Source: Akkermansiaceae bacterium (GTDB taxonomy: Bacteria; Verrucomicrobiota; Verrucomicrobiia; Verrucomicrobiales; DEV007). From it: 64,000 nucleotides of DNA. Of the stretch, positions 27,529 through 36,344 are shown in pieces; within the stretch, counting starts at the first letter, position 1; each line of letters begins with the position of its first letter. A program made the translations under genes and the position numbers. A model generated the notes under the pieces. It made no database searches, had not been told where the DNA came from, and saw nothing but the letters and a program-made list of their open reading frames with translations. Location: NCBI GenBank assembly GCA_024233005.1, contig JACKQE010000001.1, positions 620,001 to 684,000 of the forward strand, written 5' to 3'.

Positions 27529-27939
27529 GACAGCAGGGGGACAGGGCGTCTGCAACTAAACGCACATTCCTCCCGAAGCAAACCCCAACCGGGAACCTTT
27601 TGGCATGTGACTGTAACTAGGGGGGGCGGAAGGTTGCTTTCGGTGACTTCCTTGAAAAGTCGGAATTTCCAAAAGTTTTGCGATGGCTTCATGATGGATT
27701 CGTTTGGAACTGGGCAGGGGGCGGGACGCTTGCCCTACTTTCGTGGGTGGGAATCCCCTGTCGGCAGGGCGAGGCGCTTTTCGGTCCTGTTGGAAAGGTT
27801 TCGGAAATGTCCACCGCAGGAGACAGTGCCGCCCTGGGTTTTTCTTCATTGGGCGCGCTTGTGAAAACTTTCACAAAGCCCTTGCGGCGCCCCCAGCCCG
27901 GCCTAAGTTGGTCCCGTTCCGAGCCCGCATTCACTGACC
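27529..27939. other. Divergent promoter region between the radical SAM gene and nuoB
   Basis: About 410 bases without a gene. It contains a Rex-type operator at 27859-27876 near nuoB. The rest shows no repeat or RNA fold I can support; short frames in it look random. Confidence 0.6.
27859..27876. promoter_or_regulatory. Rex-type operator upstream of nuoBC
   Basis: TTGTGAA-AACT-TTCACAA is a perfect inverted repeat matching the consensus TTGTGAA-N4-TTCACAA of Rex, the NADH/NAD+-sensing repressor. It lies 63 bases before the nuoB start, a position expected for repressor overlap with the promoter. That Rex controls these NADH dehydrogenase genes is inferred; no rex gene is in the window. Confidence 0.65.
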
Positions 27940-28488
27940 ATGGCGACCACGGCTGCAGCCTCTCCTCCTTTTGCTTACGATTCCAAAATCGAGGGCAACA
28001 TCATTTTCACCCGCTTGGATTCCGCGATCAATTGGATGCGGAAGAACTCGCTCTGGCCGATGCCGATGGGGCTCGCCTGTTGCGCGATCGAACTGATGGC
28101 CACCGGGGCCTCGCGTTTCGATATTTCGCGCTTCGGAGCCGAAGTGATGCGCTTTTCCCCCCGCCAGTCCGACGTTATGATCGTGGCCGGCACGGTCACC
28201 TACAAGATGGCGCTCGCCGTGAAACGGATCTGGGACCAGATGCCGGAGCCGAAATGGTGCATTGCGATGGGAGCCTGTGCCTCCAGCGGCGGGATGTACC
28301 GCAGTTACGCGGTTTTGCAGGGGATTGACCACCTTCTGCCAGTCGACATCTACATTTCCGGGTGCCCACCCCGTCCCGAAGCCTTGCTCGAAGGGTTGAT
28401 GCGTCTTCAGGCAAAAATCGAGGGAGAGCATTCCGCGCTTGCCCAGTTCGCTCTCACCGCACCCACCGTTGAGGAGGCCATGGAATGA
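27940..28488 (+). CDS. nuoB: NADH-quinone oxidoreductase subunit B
   Basis: 182 residues. The four ligands of the terminal 4Fe-4S cluster N2 are present: the Cys pair in '[10 protein letters not shown]', the Cys of '[11 protein letters not shown]' and the Cys of '[11 protein letters not shown]'. NuoB passes electrons to quinone at the junction between the peripheral and membrane arms of complex I. It overlaps nuoC by four bases (ATGA). nuoA does not precede it and nuoD does not follow nuoC. Confidence 0.96.
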   Translation: MATTAAASPPFAYDSKIEGNIIFTRLDSAINWMRKNSLWPMPMGLACCAIELMATGASRFDISRFGAEVMRFSPRQSDVMIVAGTVTYKMALAVKRIWDQMPEPKWCIAMGACASSGGMYRSYAVLQGIDHLLPVDIYISGCPPRPEALLEGLMRLQAKIEGEHSALAQFALTAPTVEEAME

Positions 28489-29063
28489 GTGCCACTGCCG
28501 CCAAAGCTGTTGAGGCGCTCCAGGGAGCGTTTGGTGAAGCCATCCTTTCGACCCACGAGTTTCGCGGAGAGCAGACTGTCGTCGTCGCCAAGGACCGGAT
28601 CGTCGAGATCCTCCGTCACTGCCGTGACGCGCTGGACTTTGATTTCCTGACCGACATCAGCAGTGTCGACAACCTCGGCAGCGAACCCCGCTTCGAAATG
28701 GTCTACGAGCTTTACGCCATGACCACCTCGCAGACGCATCTGCGGGTCAAATGCGCCGTGGCCGAGGACGAGTCCATGCCGACCGTGACTGGCATCTGGC
28801 CGACCGCGGACTGGCATGAGCGTGAAATTTATGACATGATGGGGATCACCTTCGATGGGCACCCCGATCTGCGCCGCATCCTGATGTGGGATGGCTATCC
28901 ATTCTATCCGCTGCGGAAGGACTTCCCTCTCGCGGGCCGGCCCTCGGAAATGCCCGACGTGGCATTCACCGATACCGCGCCGCTGGCGGGTGGGCCGTTT
29001 GTGACCTCCCCGTCCTCGGCTTCGACCGTGCACCGGGAGCCCCGCTCCCGCGAGATGCCCTGA
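28485..29063 (+). CDS. nuoC: NADH-quinone oxidoreductase subunit C
   Basis: 192 residues. The 30-kDa subunit signature is '[24 protein letters not shown]', split by loops, followed by '[14 protein letters not shown]'. NuoC belongs to the peripheral arm and packs against NuoD and NuoB. The C-terminal tail of about 30 residues (from '[12 protein letters not shown]') is longer than in short NuoC proteins and rich in Ser, Thr and Pro. Start and stop overlap with nuoB show translational coupling. The next gene is on the opposite strand, so the operon ends here with only two complex I subunits. Confidence 0.94.
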   Translation: MSATAAKAVEALQGAFGEAILSTHEFRGEQTVVVAKDRIVEILRHCRDALDFDFLTDISSVDNLGSEPRFEMVYELYAMTTSQTHLRVKCAVAEDESMPTVTGIWPTADWHEREIYDMMGITFDGHPDLRRILMWDGYPFYPLRKDFPLAGRPSEMPDVAFTDTAPLAGGPFVTSPSSASTVHREPRSREMP

Positions 29064-29069
29064 TCCGCG

Positions 29070-30116
29070 TCAGGCCGGTTGCTGCTGCGACAGACAATGC
29101 AGGGTGCCGCCCTCCTCGACGAGGTCGAGGCAATCGATCCCCCGCACCTCGCGTCCGGGGAACAACTCGCGCAGCAGTCCGAGTGCCCGGTCATCGTTCC
29201 GTGACTGACGGAAGGTCGGGGCCAAGACCCCGTCGTTGACTATGAGGAAGTTCACATAGGATGCCGGGAGCACCGGGAGGCGCCATCCCGGAACTTCGCA
29301 GGCCTCCGGCAGGGGCATGGGCACCAGTTCGAAAGTCCGCCCACCGGGGGTTAGGAAATTGCGCAGTCGGGAAATATTTTCTTCGAGAACCGCGTGATTG
29401 GGTGACTCCGGATTCGGCTCGACGCAGGCCACGAGGGTCTCGGCGTCGACGAACCGAACGAGGTCGTCGATGTGACCATCGGTGTCATCCCCTTCGATGC
29501 CGCGGGCCAGCCAGAGGATTTCGGTGACGCCGAGCCCTTCGCGGAGTTTGGCTTCGATTTGCTGCCGGTCGAGGTGGGGATTTCGGTTCGGGTTTAGCAG
29601 CACCGCCTCCGTGGTTAGCAGCTGGCCGAGTCCATTGACCTCGATGGCCCCGCCCTCGAGGATCATGCCGCCGACAAACCGTTCCATCCCGAGCGTCTCC
29701 GCGATCCGCCCGGGGATGGCATCGTCGAGATCCCAGGGCGGGAATTTGCCACCCCAGGCGTTGAACCCCCAATCAGTGACGGCGACGGTCCCGGTCTCCC
29801 GGTGTTTCACGAAAATCGGGCCATGATCCCGGCACCAGACGTCGTTGTGCGGATGATCGAACAGCTCGACGTGTTCCGGCACCGCACGGGCTTTGTTGAG
29901 CAAGGCGGCGATCGTGGCGTGCTGGGCGCCGGGGGCATTGATCCGCACGGTTTCGAACCGGGTGATGGCCGAGGCGAACTCGGCGAATTTCTCACCAATC
30001 AGGTCGAATTTCTGTCCGCCCCAATGCGCGGGGTTCGGCACCGGCCAGGAAAGCCACACCGCTTCCTGCGGAGACCATTCCGGAGGCATGGCATAACCTG
30101 AGTGCTGGGGTGTCAT
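29070..30116 (-). CDS. aguA: Agmatine deiminase
   Basis: 348 residues of the guanidino-group-modifying (pentein) fold. 'AVWLSWPVPNPAHWGG' opens the protein, 'NDVWCRDHGPIFV' holds substrate-binding residues, 'EGDDTDGHIDDLVRF' supplies the catalytic His and acids, and 'GGTLHCLSQQQP' near the end holds the catalytic Cys. It turns agmatine into N-carbamoylputrescine in the cytoplasm. It follows aguB on the same strand after 67 bases, so the two steps of putrescine synthesis from agmatine are encoded together. It is convergent with nuoC (six bases apart). Confidence 0.94.
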   Translation of the reverse strand: MTPQHSGYAMPPEWSPQEAVWLSWPVPNPAHWGGQKFDLIGEKFAEFASAITRFETVRINAPGAQHATIAALLNKARAVPEHVELFDHPHNDVWCRDHGPIFVKHRETGTVAVTDWGFNAWGGKFPPWDLDDAIPGRIAETLGMERFVGGMILEGGAIEVNGLGQLLTTEAVLLNPNRNPHLDRQQIEAKLREGLGVTEILWLARGIEGDDTDGHIDDLVRFVDAETLVACVEPNPESPNHAVLEENISRLRNFLTPGGRTFELVPMPLPEACEVPGWRLPVLPASYVNFLIVNDGVLAPTFRQSRNDDRALGLLRELFPGREVRGIDCLDLVEEGGTLHCLSQQQPA

Positions 30117-30183
30117 CGGGAGGGGAGGAGGTGTGGAACAGGGGGCCGGGAAAAGAACGGGCCGGGAGGGCCCCGGGAAGGGT

Positions 30184-31041
30184 TCAGTCCCGCCAGCGTT
30201 TCGTCAGATCACCGTAGGTGTCGATGCGACGGTCGCGGAAAAACGGCCAGATGCGGCGGAAATCCTCCACTTTCCTGAGATCACAGTCGGCGTGGAGGAT
30301 TTCTTCCTGGTCGATCGAAGCTTTGGCGAAGAGTTCCCCATAAGGGTTGGCGACGAAGCTTTGTCCCCAGAATTCCGAATCCCCCTCGCGACCCACCCGG
30401 TTCACGGCGGCAACCCAGCAGCCGTTGGCCACCGCATGGCCTCGTTGCACCGTCTCCCAGGCGCAGTGCTGGGCGGCACCCAGTTCGGCTTTTTCCTCCG
30501 GCAGCCAGCCGATCGCGGTTGGATAAAAGAGGATCTCGGCCCCCGCGAGCGCGACCAGCCGGGCCGCTTCGGGATACCACTGATCCCAGCAAATAAGGAC
30601 GCCGATCCGGCCAAAGCGGGTGTCCCAGACTGGGTAGCCGGTGTCGCCCGGGGTGAAGTAAAATTTCTCCTCGAAGCCGGGATCCTGGGGGATGTGCGAT
30701 TTTCGGTAGAGTCCAAGGAGGGAGCCGTCGGCGTCAAAAACAGCCGCCGTGTTGTGGTAGAGACCCGGTCCGCGGTGCTCGAAGAGGGAGGCGATGAGGA
30801 CGATGCCCAACTCGCCGGCCAAGGCGGCCAACCGGTCCGTGGTGGGCCCGGGGAGCCGCTCTGCGAGATCGAACTGTGCGGGATCCTCGGTGCGGCAGAA
30901 ATACTCCGTGAGGAACAGCTCCTGGGTGCAAACGATTTCCGCACCTTCCCGGGCGGCCCGGCGGATCAAGGATTCATGATGCGTCAGGGAGGCCTCCGGC
31001 GTGTCGAACCGGCGGGACTGGAGCAGGGCGATCTTGGGCAT
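30184..31041 (-). CDS. aguB: N-carbamoylputrescine amidase
   Basis: 285 residues of the nitrilase superfamily. The catalytic triad is Glu in 'VCTQELFLTEYF', Lys in 'GLYRKSHIPQDPGF' and Cys in 'GVLICWDQWYPEAARL'. The following 'FYPTAIGWLPEE' block is typical of N-carbamoylputrescine amidases. It hydrolyses N-carbamoylputrescine to putrescine, CO2 and ammonia. It is the promoter-proximal gene of the aguB-aguA pair. No arginine decarboxylase gene lies nearby, so agmatine must come from elsewhere. Confidence 0.94.
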   Translation of the reverse strand: MPKIALLQSRRFDTPEASLTHHESLIRRAAREGAEIVCTQELFLTEYFCRTEDPAQFDLAERLPGPTTDRLAALAGELGIVLIASLFEHRGPGLYHNTAAVFDADGSLLGLYRKSHIPQDPGFEEKFYFTPGDTGYPVWDTRFGRIGVLICWDQWYPEAARLVALAGAEILFYPTAIGWLPEEKAELGAAQHCAWETVQRGHAVANGCWVAAVNRVGREGDSEFWGQSFVANPYGELFAKASIDQEEILHADCDLRKVEDFRRIWPFFRDRRIDTYGDLTKRWRD

Positions 31042-31124
31042 GGGGATTCCCTACACTGCCGGGACGCGGCGTCAATGCGGATTCTCAAGGTTGGCGTTGC
31101 CCGGTGAGGCAGCCTGCCGCCCCA

Positions 31125-31874
31125 TCAAAATTTCGGTCCGCTTCGCAGGGCTTCCAGCTTGCCTTCGAGGCTGTTGCGGATGTGGCTGCCGAGAAGCCGG
31201 GACGCTTCCAAGCTGTCGCCCCGTTTCAGGGCCGCGAGAATGTGGGCATGTTCCTGGTTGGCCCGCGTGATCAGGTCCAGCGTGTGGCCGGGATTGGCGG
31301 TGTTGAACATCAGCACGCTGACCTGGCCGTCCTCGATCAGTTTGGAGAGTCGTTCGTTTTCCAGGGCATCGATGATGACGAGGTGGAACGCTCGATCCGC
31401 TCCGAGGAACTCCGCCAGGTTCTCCCCGTCAAGGATGGCGCCGCCAGTGGCTGGGAGCCGGGCGATGATGTCCTCCATCCGGGCCACCTGGGCCTCCAGC
31501 AGATCAAGGCGGCGGCTGGAGAGACGACCTGCGATCCGCGTCGCGGCATAGGTTTCAAATGCCTCCCGGATCTCGAAGATCTCCACCAGGTCCTGGCGGG
31601 AAAGGCGTTTCACGACTGCTCCGAGCCGGGGTACCAGCTCGACGAGGCCTTCGCTGGCGAGGTGGTTCATGGCCTCACGCAAAGGGGTGGTGCTGAGACC
31701 CAGTTCGACGCTCAGCCTCTGATAATCGAGGCGGGTACCGGGGGGCCATTCCCCCGAGGTGAGACGGCGCCGCAGCTCTTCATAGGCCTGCCGGAGGAGC
31801 GAGCGGCCACGGGGATTCACGGACAGCGGGGACTCTCCGGACTGGCGCGGGGGGGATTTTTTTTTGACGGACAC
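31125..31874 (-). CDS. GntR-family regulator, FCD (FadR) subgroup
   Basis: 249 residues from GTG 31874. An N-terminal winged helix ('LLRQAYEELRRRLTSGEWPPG', split here, then 'LGLSTTPLREAMNHLASEGLV') covers about 25-90. An all-helical FCD effector domain follows (about 100-235) with likely metal-binding Asp/His residues in 'ADRAFHLVIIDAL', 'EHAHILAALKRGD' and 'SHIRNSLE'. FCD regulators sense sugar acids, lactate or similar carboxylates and usually repress. It diverges from the symporter gene over a perfect palindrome, so it probably controls the carbohydrate operon to the right. The start is followed by a run of Lys codons (nine A residues). Confidence 0.9.
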   Translation of the reverse strand: MSVKKKSPPRQSGESPLSVNPRGRSLLRQAYEELRRRLTSGEWPPGTRLDYQRLSVELGLSTTPLREAMNHLASEGLVELVPRLGAVVKRLSRQDLVEIFEIREAFETYAATRIAGRLSSRRLDLLEAQVARMEDIIARLPATGGAILDGENLAEFLGADRAFHLVIIDALENERLSKLIEDGQVSVLMFNTANPGHTLDLITRANQEHAHILAALKRGDSLEASRLLGSHIRNSLEGKLEALRSGPKF

Positions 31875-31906
31875 GTTTCATAGTTACTTCAAATACGCCG
31901 GATATG

Positions 31907-31922
31907 CGCGAATATATTCGCG
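31907..31922. promoter_or_regulatory. Palindromic operator candidate for the GntR regulator
   Basis: CGCGAATA-TATTCGCG is a perfect 16-bp palindrome in the 104-base region between the divergent GntR (start 31874) and symporter (start 31979) genes. The surrounding AT-rich sequence (ATATGCGCGAATATATTCGCG) contains further imperfect half-sites. Position and symmetry suit binding by a dimeric repressor. Confidence 0.55.
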
Positions 31923-31978
31923 TATTTTTATATTGCGCCGAACCGTGTTCCCTGTCTTTATGATAGTCTCGTCGATCA

Positions 31979-33457
31979 ATGGATCCTTCCCTGGCCCAAC
32001 TTTCCTTTCCCGACCTAACCGTGTTGGTGCTCTACCTCGCTGGCACCACCCTGCTCGGACTCTGGATCGGACGCCGCAACACCTCGGCCGACCAGTTCAT
32101 GGCAGCGAGCGGCGCCATGCCCGGCTGGGTCGTCGGTCTGTCCATTTTCGGCACCTTTGTCAGCAGCATCAGCTTTCTCGCCCTGCCGGGAAAAAGTTAT
32201 GGCGGGGATTGGAATGCCTTTGTCTTCAGCCTGACGCTGCCGCTGGCGGCGTGGATCGCGGTGCGCTGTTTCGTGCCCTTTTACCGGAGCCGTGGGGAAG
32301 TGAGCGCCTACCATCATTTGGAAGCCCGGTTCGGTCCCTGGGCCCGCACCTATGCCGTGGTCTGTTACCTTCTGACGCAGCTCGGCCGCATGGGCACGAT
32401 CACTTACTTGCTGGCGATCGCGCTGCAGCCCATGACCGGCTGGCCGGTCGGGAACATCATCCTGCTCACCGGGGTGGTGGTGATGGTCTACAGCTTTGTC
32501 GGCGGCATTGAGGCCGTGGTCTGGACGGACGCGCTGCAGAGTGTGGTCCTGATCGGTGGCGCGCTGGTTTGCGCGGTCCTGTTGGTTTCCGGACTGCCCC
32601 ATTGGACGGCTGATCTCAGGGCTGTGGCCGGAGAGGGGAAATTCAGTCTCGGCAGTGGGGGATTCTCCCTCGCTTCGCCCACCTTCTGGGTCGTGCTGAT
32701 CTACGGTCTGGTCATCAACCTGCAAAATTTCGGGATCGATCAAAGTTATGTCCAGCGCTATGCGGTGGCCCGCTCGGAGCGCGAGGCGGCGAAAAGTGTC
32801 TGGCTGGGGGCCATGCTTTATCTGCCGGTCTCGGCGATCTTCCTCTTCATCGGCACCGCGTTGTTTGCCTACTACCGGGCCCATCCCGGTCTGCTCCCGG
32901 ACGGGGTGAAAGACGACGGGGTGTTTCCCTGGTTCATCCGTCATGGACTTCCGCCGGGCGTCAGCGGACTTCTCATCGCGGGCATTTTTGCCGCCGCCCA
33001 ATCCACGCTCTCGAGCTCGGTCAACAGCGCCGCCACCCTGATCCACTGTGATCTGTACCGTCGCTATGTCCGTCCCGGTGCGGAAGCGCGGGAATCGCTC
33101 CTGGTGTTGCGGGTGGCCACGCTGGTCTTCGGCGCGGCGGGCACCGCGACCGCCTTTGCGATGATCAATGTCAAGAGCGCGCTCGATGTCTGGTGGAAGC
33201 TGGCCGGCGTCTTCAGCGGGGGCATGCTAGGGCTGTTTTTGCTCGGCTTGCTGGCTCGTCGAGCGGGGAATGCCGCCGCCGCCGCCGGGGTCGTCGCCGG
33301 AGTCCTCGTCATTGCCTGGATGACTCTTTCCTCGCTTGTCCCGGGCCTCCCGGAGGCTTGGCGGAGCGGGTTCCATGATTTTCTCATCCCCGTCTTTGGC
33401 ACGGCGGCGATCCTTCTGGTGGGCTTTGCCGCCACCGCCATACTAAAACCTCGATGA
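31979..33457 (+). CDS. Sodium:solute symporter
   Basis: 492 residues with about 13 hydrophobic segments. The first reads '[21 protein letters not shown]' in part, followed by '[28 protein letters not shown]', typical of the SSS family. A sodium-site-like region '[15 protein letters not shown]' lies near the end of segment 8. SSS proteins take up sugars, sialic acid, proline or organic acids with sodium. The downstream NanA/DapA-type lyase and the FCD regulator upstream suggest a sugar acid or sialic-acid-like substrate. Its stop overlaps the lyase start (ATGA). Confidence 0.92.
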   Translation: MDPSLAQLSFPDLTVLVLYLAGTTLLGLWIGRRNTSADQFMAASGAMPGWVVGLSIFGTFVSSISFLALPGKSYGGDWNAFVFSLTLPLAAWIAVRCFVPFYRSRGEVSAYHHLEARFGPWARTYAVVCYLLTQLGRMGTITYLLAIALQPMTGWPVGNIILLTGVVVMVYSFVGGIEAVVWTDALQSVVLIGGALVCAVLLVSGLPHWTADLRAVAGEGKFSLGSGGFSLASPTFWVVLIYGLVINLQNFGIDQSYVQRYAVARSEREAAKSVWLGAMLYLPVSAIFLFIGTALFAYYRAHPGLLPDGVKDDGVFPWFIRHGLPPGVSGLLIAGIFAAAQSTLSSSVNSAATLIHCDLYRRYVRPGAEARESLLVLRVATLVFGAAGTATAFAMINVKSALDVWWKLAGVFSGGMLGLFLLGLLARRAGNAAAAAGVVAGVLVIAWMTLSSLVPGLPEAWRSGFHDFLIPVFGTAAILLVGFAATAILKPR

Positions 33458-34392
33458 ACCTGTCTTCCCCCTTCTCCGGCATCGTGCCACCGTTGGTGAC
33501 TCCGTTGCGAGACCGCGATACTCTGGATGGGGAAGGGCTGGAGCGTCTCATAGAGCATGTCATCGCCGGTGGCGTAAGTGGCCTCTTCCTCCTTGGGACC
33601 ACCGGGGAAGGTCCCAGCCTGGGGTACCGGCTCCGCGGGGAAGCCATTCGCGCCGCCTGCCGGGCGGCCCGGGGCAGAGTGCCGGTTCTGGTGGGGATCA
33701 CCGACACTGCCTTCGTCGAGTCCGTCCAGCTGGCACGATGTGCGGCGGACGCGGGCGCGGCGGCGGTGGTCGCGGCGCCTCCCTACTACCTGCCCGAGGG
33801 GCAGCCGGAGCTGATTGAATACATTGGGCACCTGCTGAACGAGCTGCCATTGCCATTGTTCCTCTACAACATGCCGTCACTGACCAAGGTTTCGTTCGAG
33901 CCGGACACCGTGCGGCGCCTCCTTGATGATCCCCGCATTCCCGGGATCAAGGACAGCTCCGGGAACATGGTTTACTTCCACCGGCTCTGCCGCCACCTCC
34001 AGGACCGTCCGGACTGGACCATTCTGATGGGTCCGGAGGAGCTGCTGCTCGACGCGGTGATGGCGGGCGGGCACGGCGGGGTCAACGGTGGCGCCAACGT
34101 TTTTCCCAGTCTCTATGTCGCGCTGCACCGGGCCGCAAAGGCTGGCCACCTGGCGCGGGCGCGGGAGCTCCACGGTCTGGTGCTCGAAGTCTCAGAGCGC
34201 CTCTACCAAGTGGGACGCCATCCCTCGGCGATCATCAAGGGACTCAAATGCGCCCTTTCCCTGCTGGGGATTTGCGATGACTTCATGGCGGAGCCATTCC
34301 ACCGCTTCCGCGATGAGGAGCGGCGCCAGATCGAAGCCTCGCTCACTGTTCTGGGCCCGAAACTCACTGCACTCTCCCCGCTCCTTTCCTGA
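33454..34392 (+). CDS. DapA/NanA-family aldolase-lyase
   Basis: 312 residues with the (beta/alpha)8 barrel of the dihydrodipicolinate synthase family. '[14 protein letters not shown]' is the pyruvate carboxylate-binding GTTGE motif. '[11 protein letters not shown]' contains the catalytic Tyr, and '[14 protein letters not shown]' contains the Schiff-base Lys. Coupling to a symporter and sialidase-fold genes suggests a catabolic lyase (N-acetylneuraminate or 2-keto-3-deoxy sugar acid) rather than lysine synthesis. The exact substrate cannot be assigned. It shares ATGA with the symporter. Confidence 0.88.
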   Translation: MNLSSPFSGIVPPLVTPLRDRDTLDGEGLERLIEHVIAGGVSGLFLLGTTGEGPSLGYRLRGEAIRAACRAARGRVPVLVGITDTAFVESVQLARCAADAGAAAVVAAPPYYLPEGQPELIEYIGHLLNELPLPLFLYNMPSLTKVSFEPDTVRRLLDDPRIPGIKDSSGNMVYFHRLCRHLQDRPDWTILMGPEELLLDAVMAGGHGGVNGGANVFPSLYVALHRAAKAGHLARARELHGLVLEVSERLYQVGRHPSAIIKGLKCALSLLGICDDFMAEPFHRFRDEERRQIEASLTVLGPKLTALSPLLS

Positions 34393-34409
34393 TACCCTTC
34401 CTTCACCTC

Positions 34410-36329
34410 ATGCATGCTCGTCTGCTTCTCCCCCTGTTGTTGTGCCTTCCATCAGCGATGGTCTGGTCCGCCGATCTGGAGCGGCTTCCATACAACCATC
34501 CCGGACTCACGGTCGATCTGGGTGTCGGACTTTGGGCCTGGCCATTGCCGATGGATTACGATGGCGACGGGGACCTTGACCTCGTGGTGAGCTGCCCCGA
34601 CAAGCCCTACAACGGCACCTACTTTTTTGAAAATCCGGGCACCGGAGGGAAAATGCCGGTCTTCAAACCGGGGGTGCGGATCAGCAAAGGACTCTCCAAC
34701 GCGCGAGTCAGCGAGGTGGCGGGCACCCCGCAGGTGCTGACTCCCGGCATGACGTATCCCGACTTCCTCAAAACCGGATTCGACAAAGGGGTCAAGCTAC
34801 CGCTTTCGGCCTCGGTGCATCCCAACAAGGTCCGGGCCAACGAATGGCACCTCGCTGATCTCGACGGCAACGGCACCCGGGATCTCATCATCGGGGTCGG
34901 CGATTGGACCAACTACGGCTGGGACAATGCTTATGACGAGAACGGCTACTGGACCAATCCCCGCATCAATGGCTTCGTTTATTTCGCCAAAAACACGGGC
35001 ACCGATGCCGAGCCGATATACGACAAGCCGGTGCAGTTGAAGGCGGCGAACACGCAGATCGATGTCTTCGGGATGCCTTCCCCGTGCCTCGCCGACTACG
35101 ACAAGGATGGCGATCTGGATCTAATTTGCGGGGAGTTCATCGATGGTTTCACCTATTTCGAAAACACCGGCACCAGGGAGAAAGCGGTATTTGCCCGGGG
35201 AGTCCGGCTCCAGCATGAAGGAAAATATGTCCACATGGATCTGGAAATGATCACCCCCACTCCCGTTGATTGGGATGGGGATGGCGACGTGGATCTGGTC
35301 TGCGGTGATGAAGACGGCCGGGTCGCGCTGGTGGAAAATACCGGCACATTCACCGGCAAGGTGCCGGACTTTCTGCCTCCCGCGTATTTCCAGCAGGAAG
35401 CCGCCGATGTGAAGTGCGGTGCCCTCTCCGCCCCGTCCGGGGTGGATTGGGATGGTGACGGGGACGATGACATCATCAGTGGCAACACTGCCGGATACAT
35501 CGTCTTCTATGAAAACCTGAGCGGCCCCAAAGTGGCGCAACCGAAGTGGGCCGCGCCGCAGAAATTGGAAGCGGGCGGCCGTACGATCCGGATCATGGCC
35601 GGCCCCAATGGCTCCATCCAGGGTCCCTGTGAATGCAAGTGGGGCTACACCACCGTGTGCACCGTGGACTGGGACGGCGATGGGCTGCCCGACATCCTCG
35701 CCAATTCCATCCTCGGCAAGGTGCACTGGTATCGCAACACCGGCTCCCGCACCGCGCCGAAACTCGCCGCCGCCGCCCCAATCGAAGTCGAGTGGGACAC
35801 CCCGCAGCCAAGCCTGGCGTGGGGTTGGCTGCGGCCGGAAGGCAAAGCGTTGCTTACCCAGTGGCGGACCACTCCCGGAGCAGTCGATCTCGACGGAGAC
35901 GGGCTGCAGGATCTCGTGATGCTTGACCAGGAAGGGTATCTGGCGTTTTTCCAACGGGAGAAGCGCGGCGATCGGTTGGTTTTGAAACACCCACAGCGGG
36001 GGCTCTGTGATGCGGAGGGCAAGCCTCTCCGGTTCAACGCCGGCACCGCGGGCAAGAGCGGGCGCCGCAAGCTCAAGTTGACGGATTGGGACGGGGACGG
36101 CAAGGTCGACCTCCTGATCAACAGCGCCAACGCCGAGTGGTGGAAGCAGACTGCTCAGGACAATGGGCGCTGGACTTTCCAACGCGTTGGCAACGTCAGT
36201 GACCGGAACATCGAAGGTCACGACACTCATCCCACCACGGTGGACTTCGATGGTGACGGAGTGCTCGATCTGGTGATCGGGGCCGAAGACGGTCGCTTTT
36301 ATTTCCTGAAAAATCCCCGTTCCAAGTAA
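34410..36329 (+). CDS. Secreted FG-GAP/VCBS repeat protein
   Basis: 639 residues with a signal peptide (about 1-23, ending WSA). At least nine calcium-binding-like repeats of the form D-x-D-G-D-G-x-x-D-L are visible, for example 'DYDGDGDLDLVVSC', 'DLDGNGTRDLIIGV', 'DWDGDGDVDLVCGD', 'DWDGDGLPDILANS', 'DLDGDGLQDLVMLD' and 'DFDGDGVLDLVIGA'. Such repeats fold as beta-propeller blades and often bind glycans or serve as substrate-capturing surfaces; no catalytic motif is seen. It lies 17 bases after the lyase and 15 before the first sialidase-fold gene, so it belongs to the operon. Confidence 0.88.
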   Translation: MHARLLLPLLLCLPSAMVWSADLERLPYNHPGLTVDLGVGLWAWPLPMDYDGDGDLDLVVSCPDKPYNGTYFFENPGTGGKMPVFKPGVRISKGLSNARVSEVAGTPQVLTPGMTYPDFLKTGFDKGVKLPLSASVHPNKVRANEWHLADLDGNGTRDLIIGVGDWTNYGWDNAYDENGYWTNPRINGFVYFAKNTGTDAEPIYDKPVQLKAANTQIDVFGMPSPCLADYDKDGDLDLICGEFIDGFTYFENTGTREKAVFARGVRLQHEGKYVHMDLEMITPTPVDWDGDGDVDLVCGDEDGRVALVENTGTFTGKVPDFLPPAYFQQEAADVKCGALSAPSGVDWDGDGDDDIISGNTAGYIVFYENLSGPKVAQPKWAAPQKLEAGGRTIRIMAGPNGSIQGPCECKWGYTTVCTVDWDGDGLPDILANSILGKVHWYRNTGSRTAPKLAAAAPIEVEWDTPQPSLAWGWLRPEGKALLTQWRTTPGAVDLDGDGLQDLVMLDQEGYLAFFQREKRGDRLVLKHPQRGLCDAEGKPLRFNAGTAGKSGRRKLKLTDWDGDGKVDLLINSANAEWWKQTAQDNGRWTFQRVGNVSDRNIEGHDTHPTTVDFDGDGVLDLVIGAEDGRFYFLKNPRSK

Positions 36330-36344
36330 TCTTCTTCGACCGTT

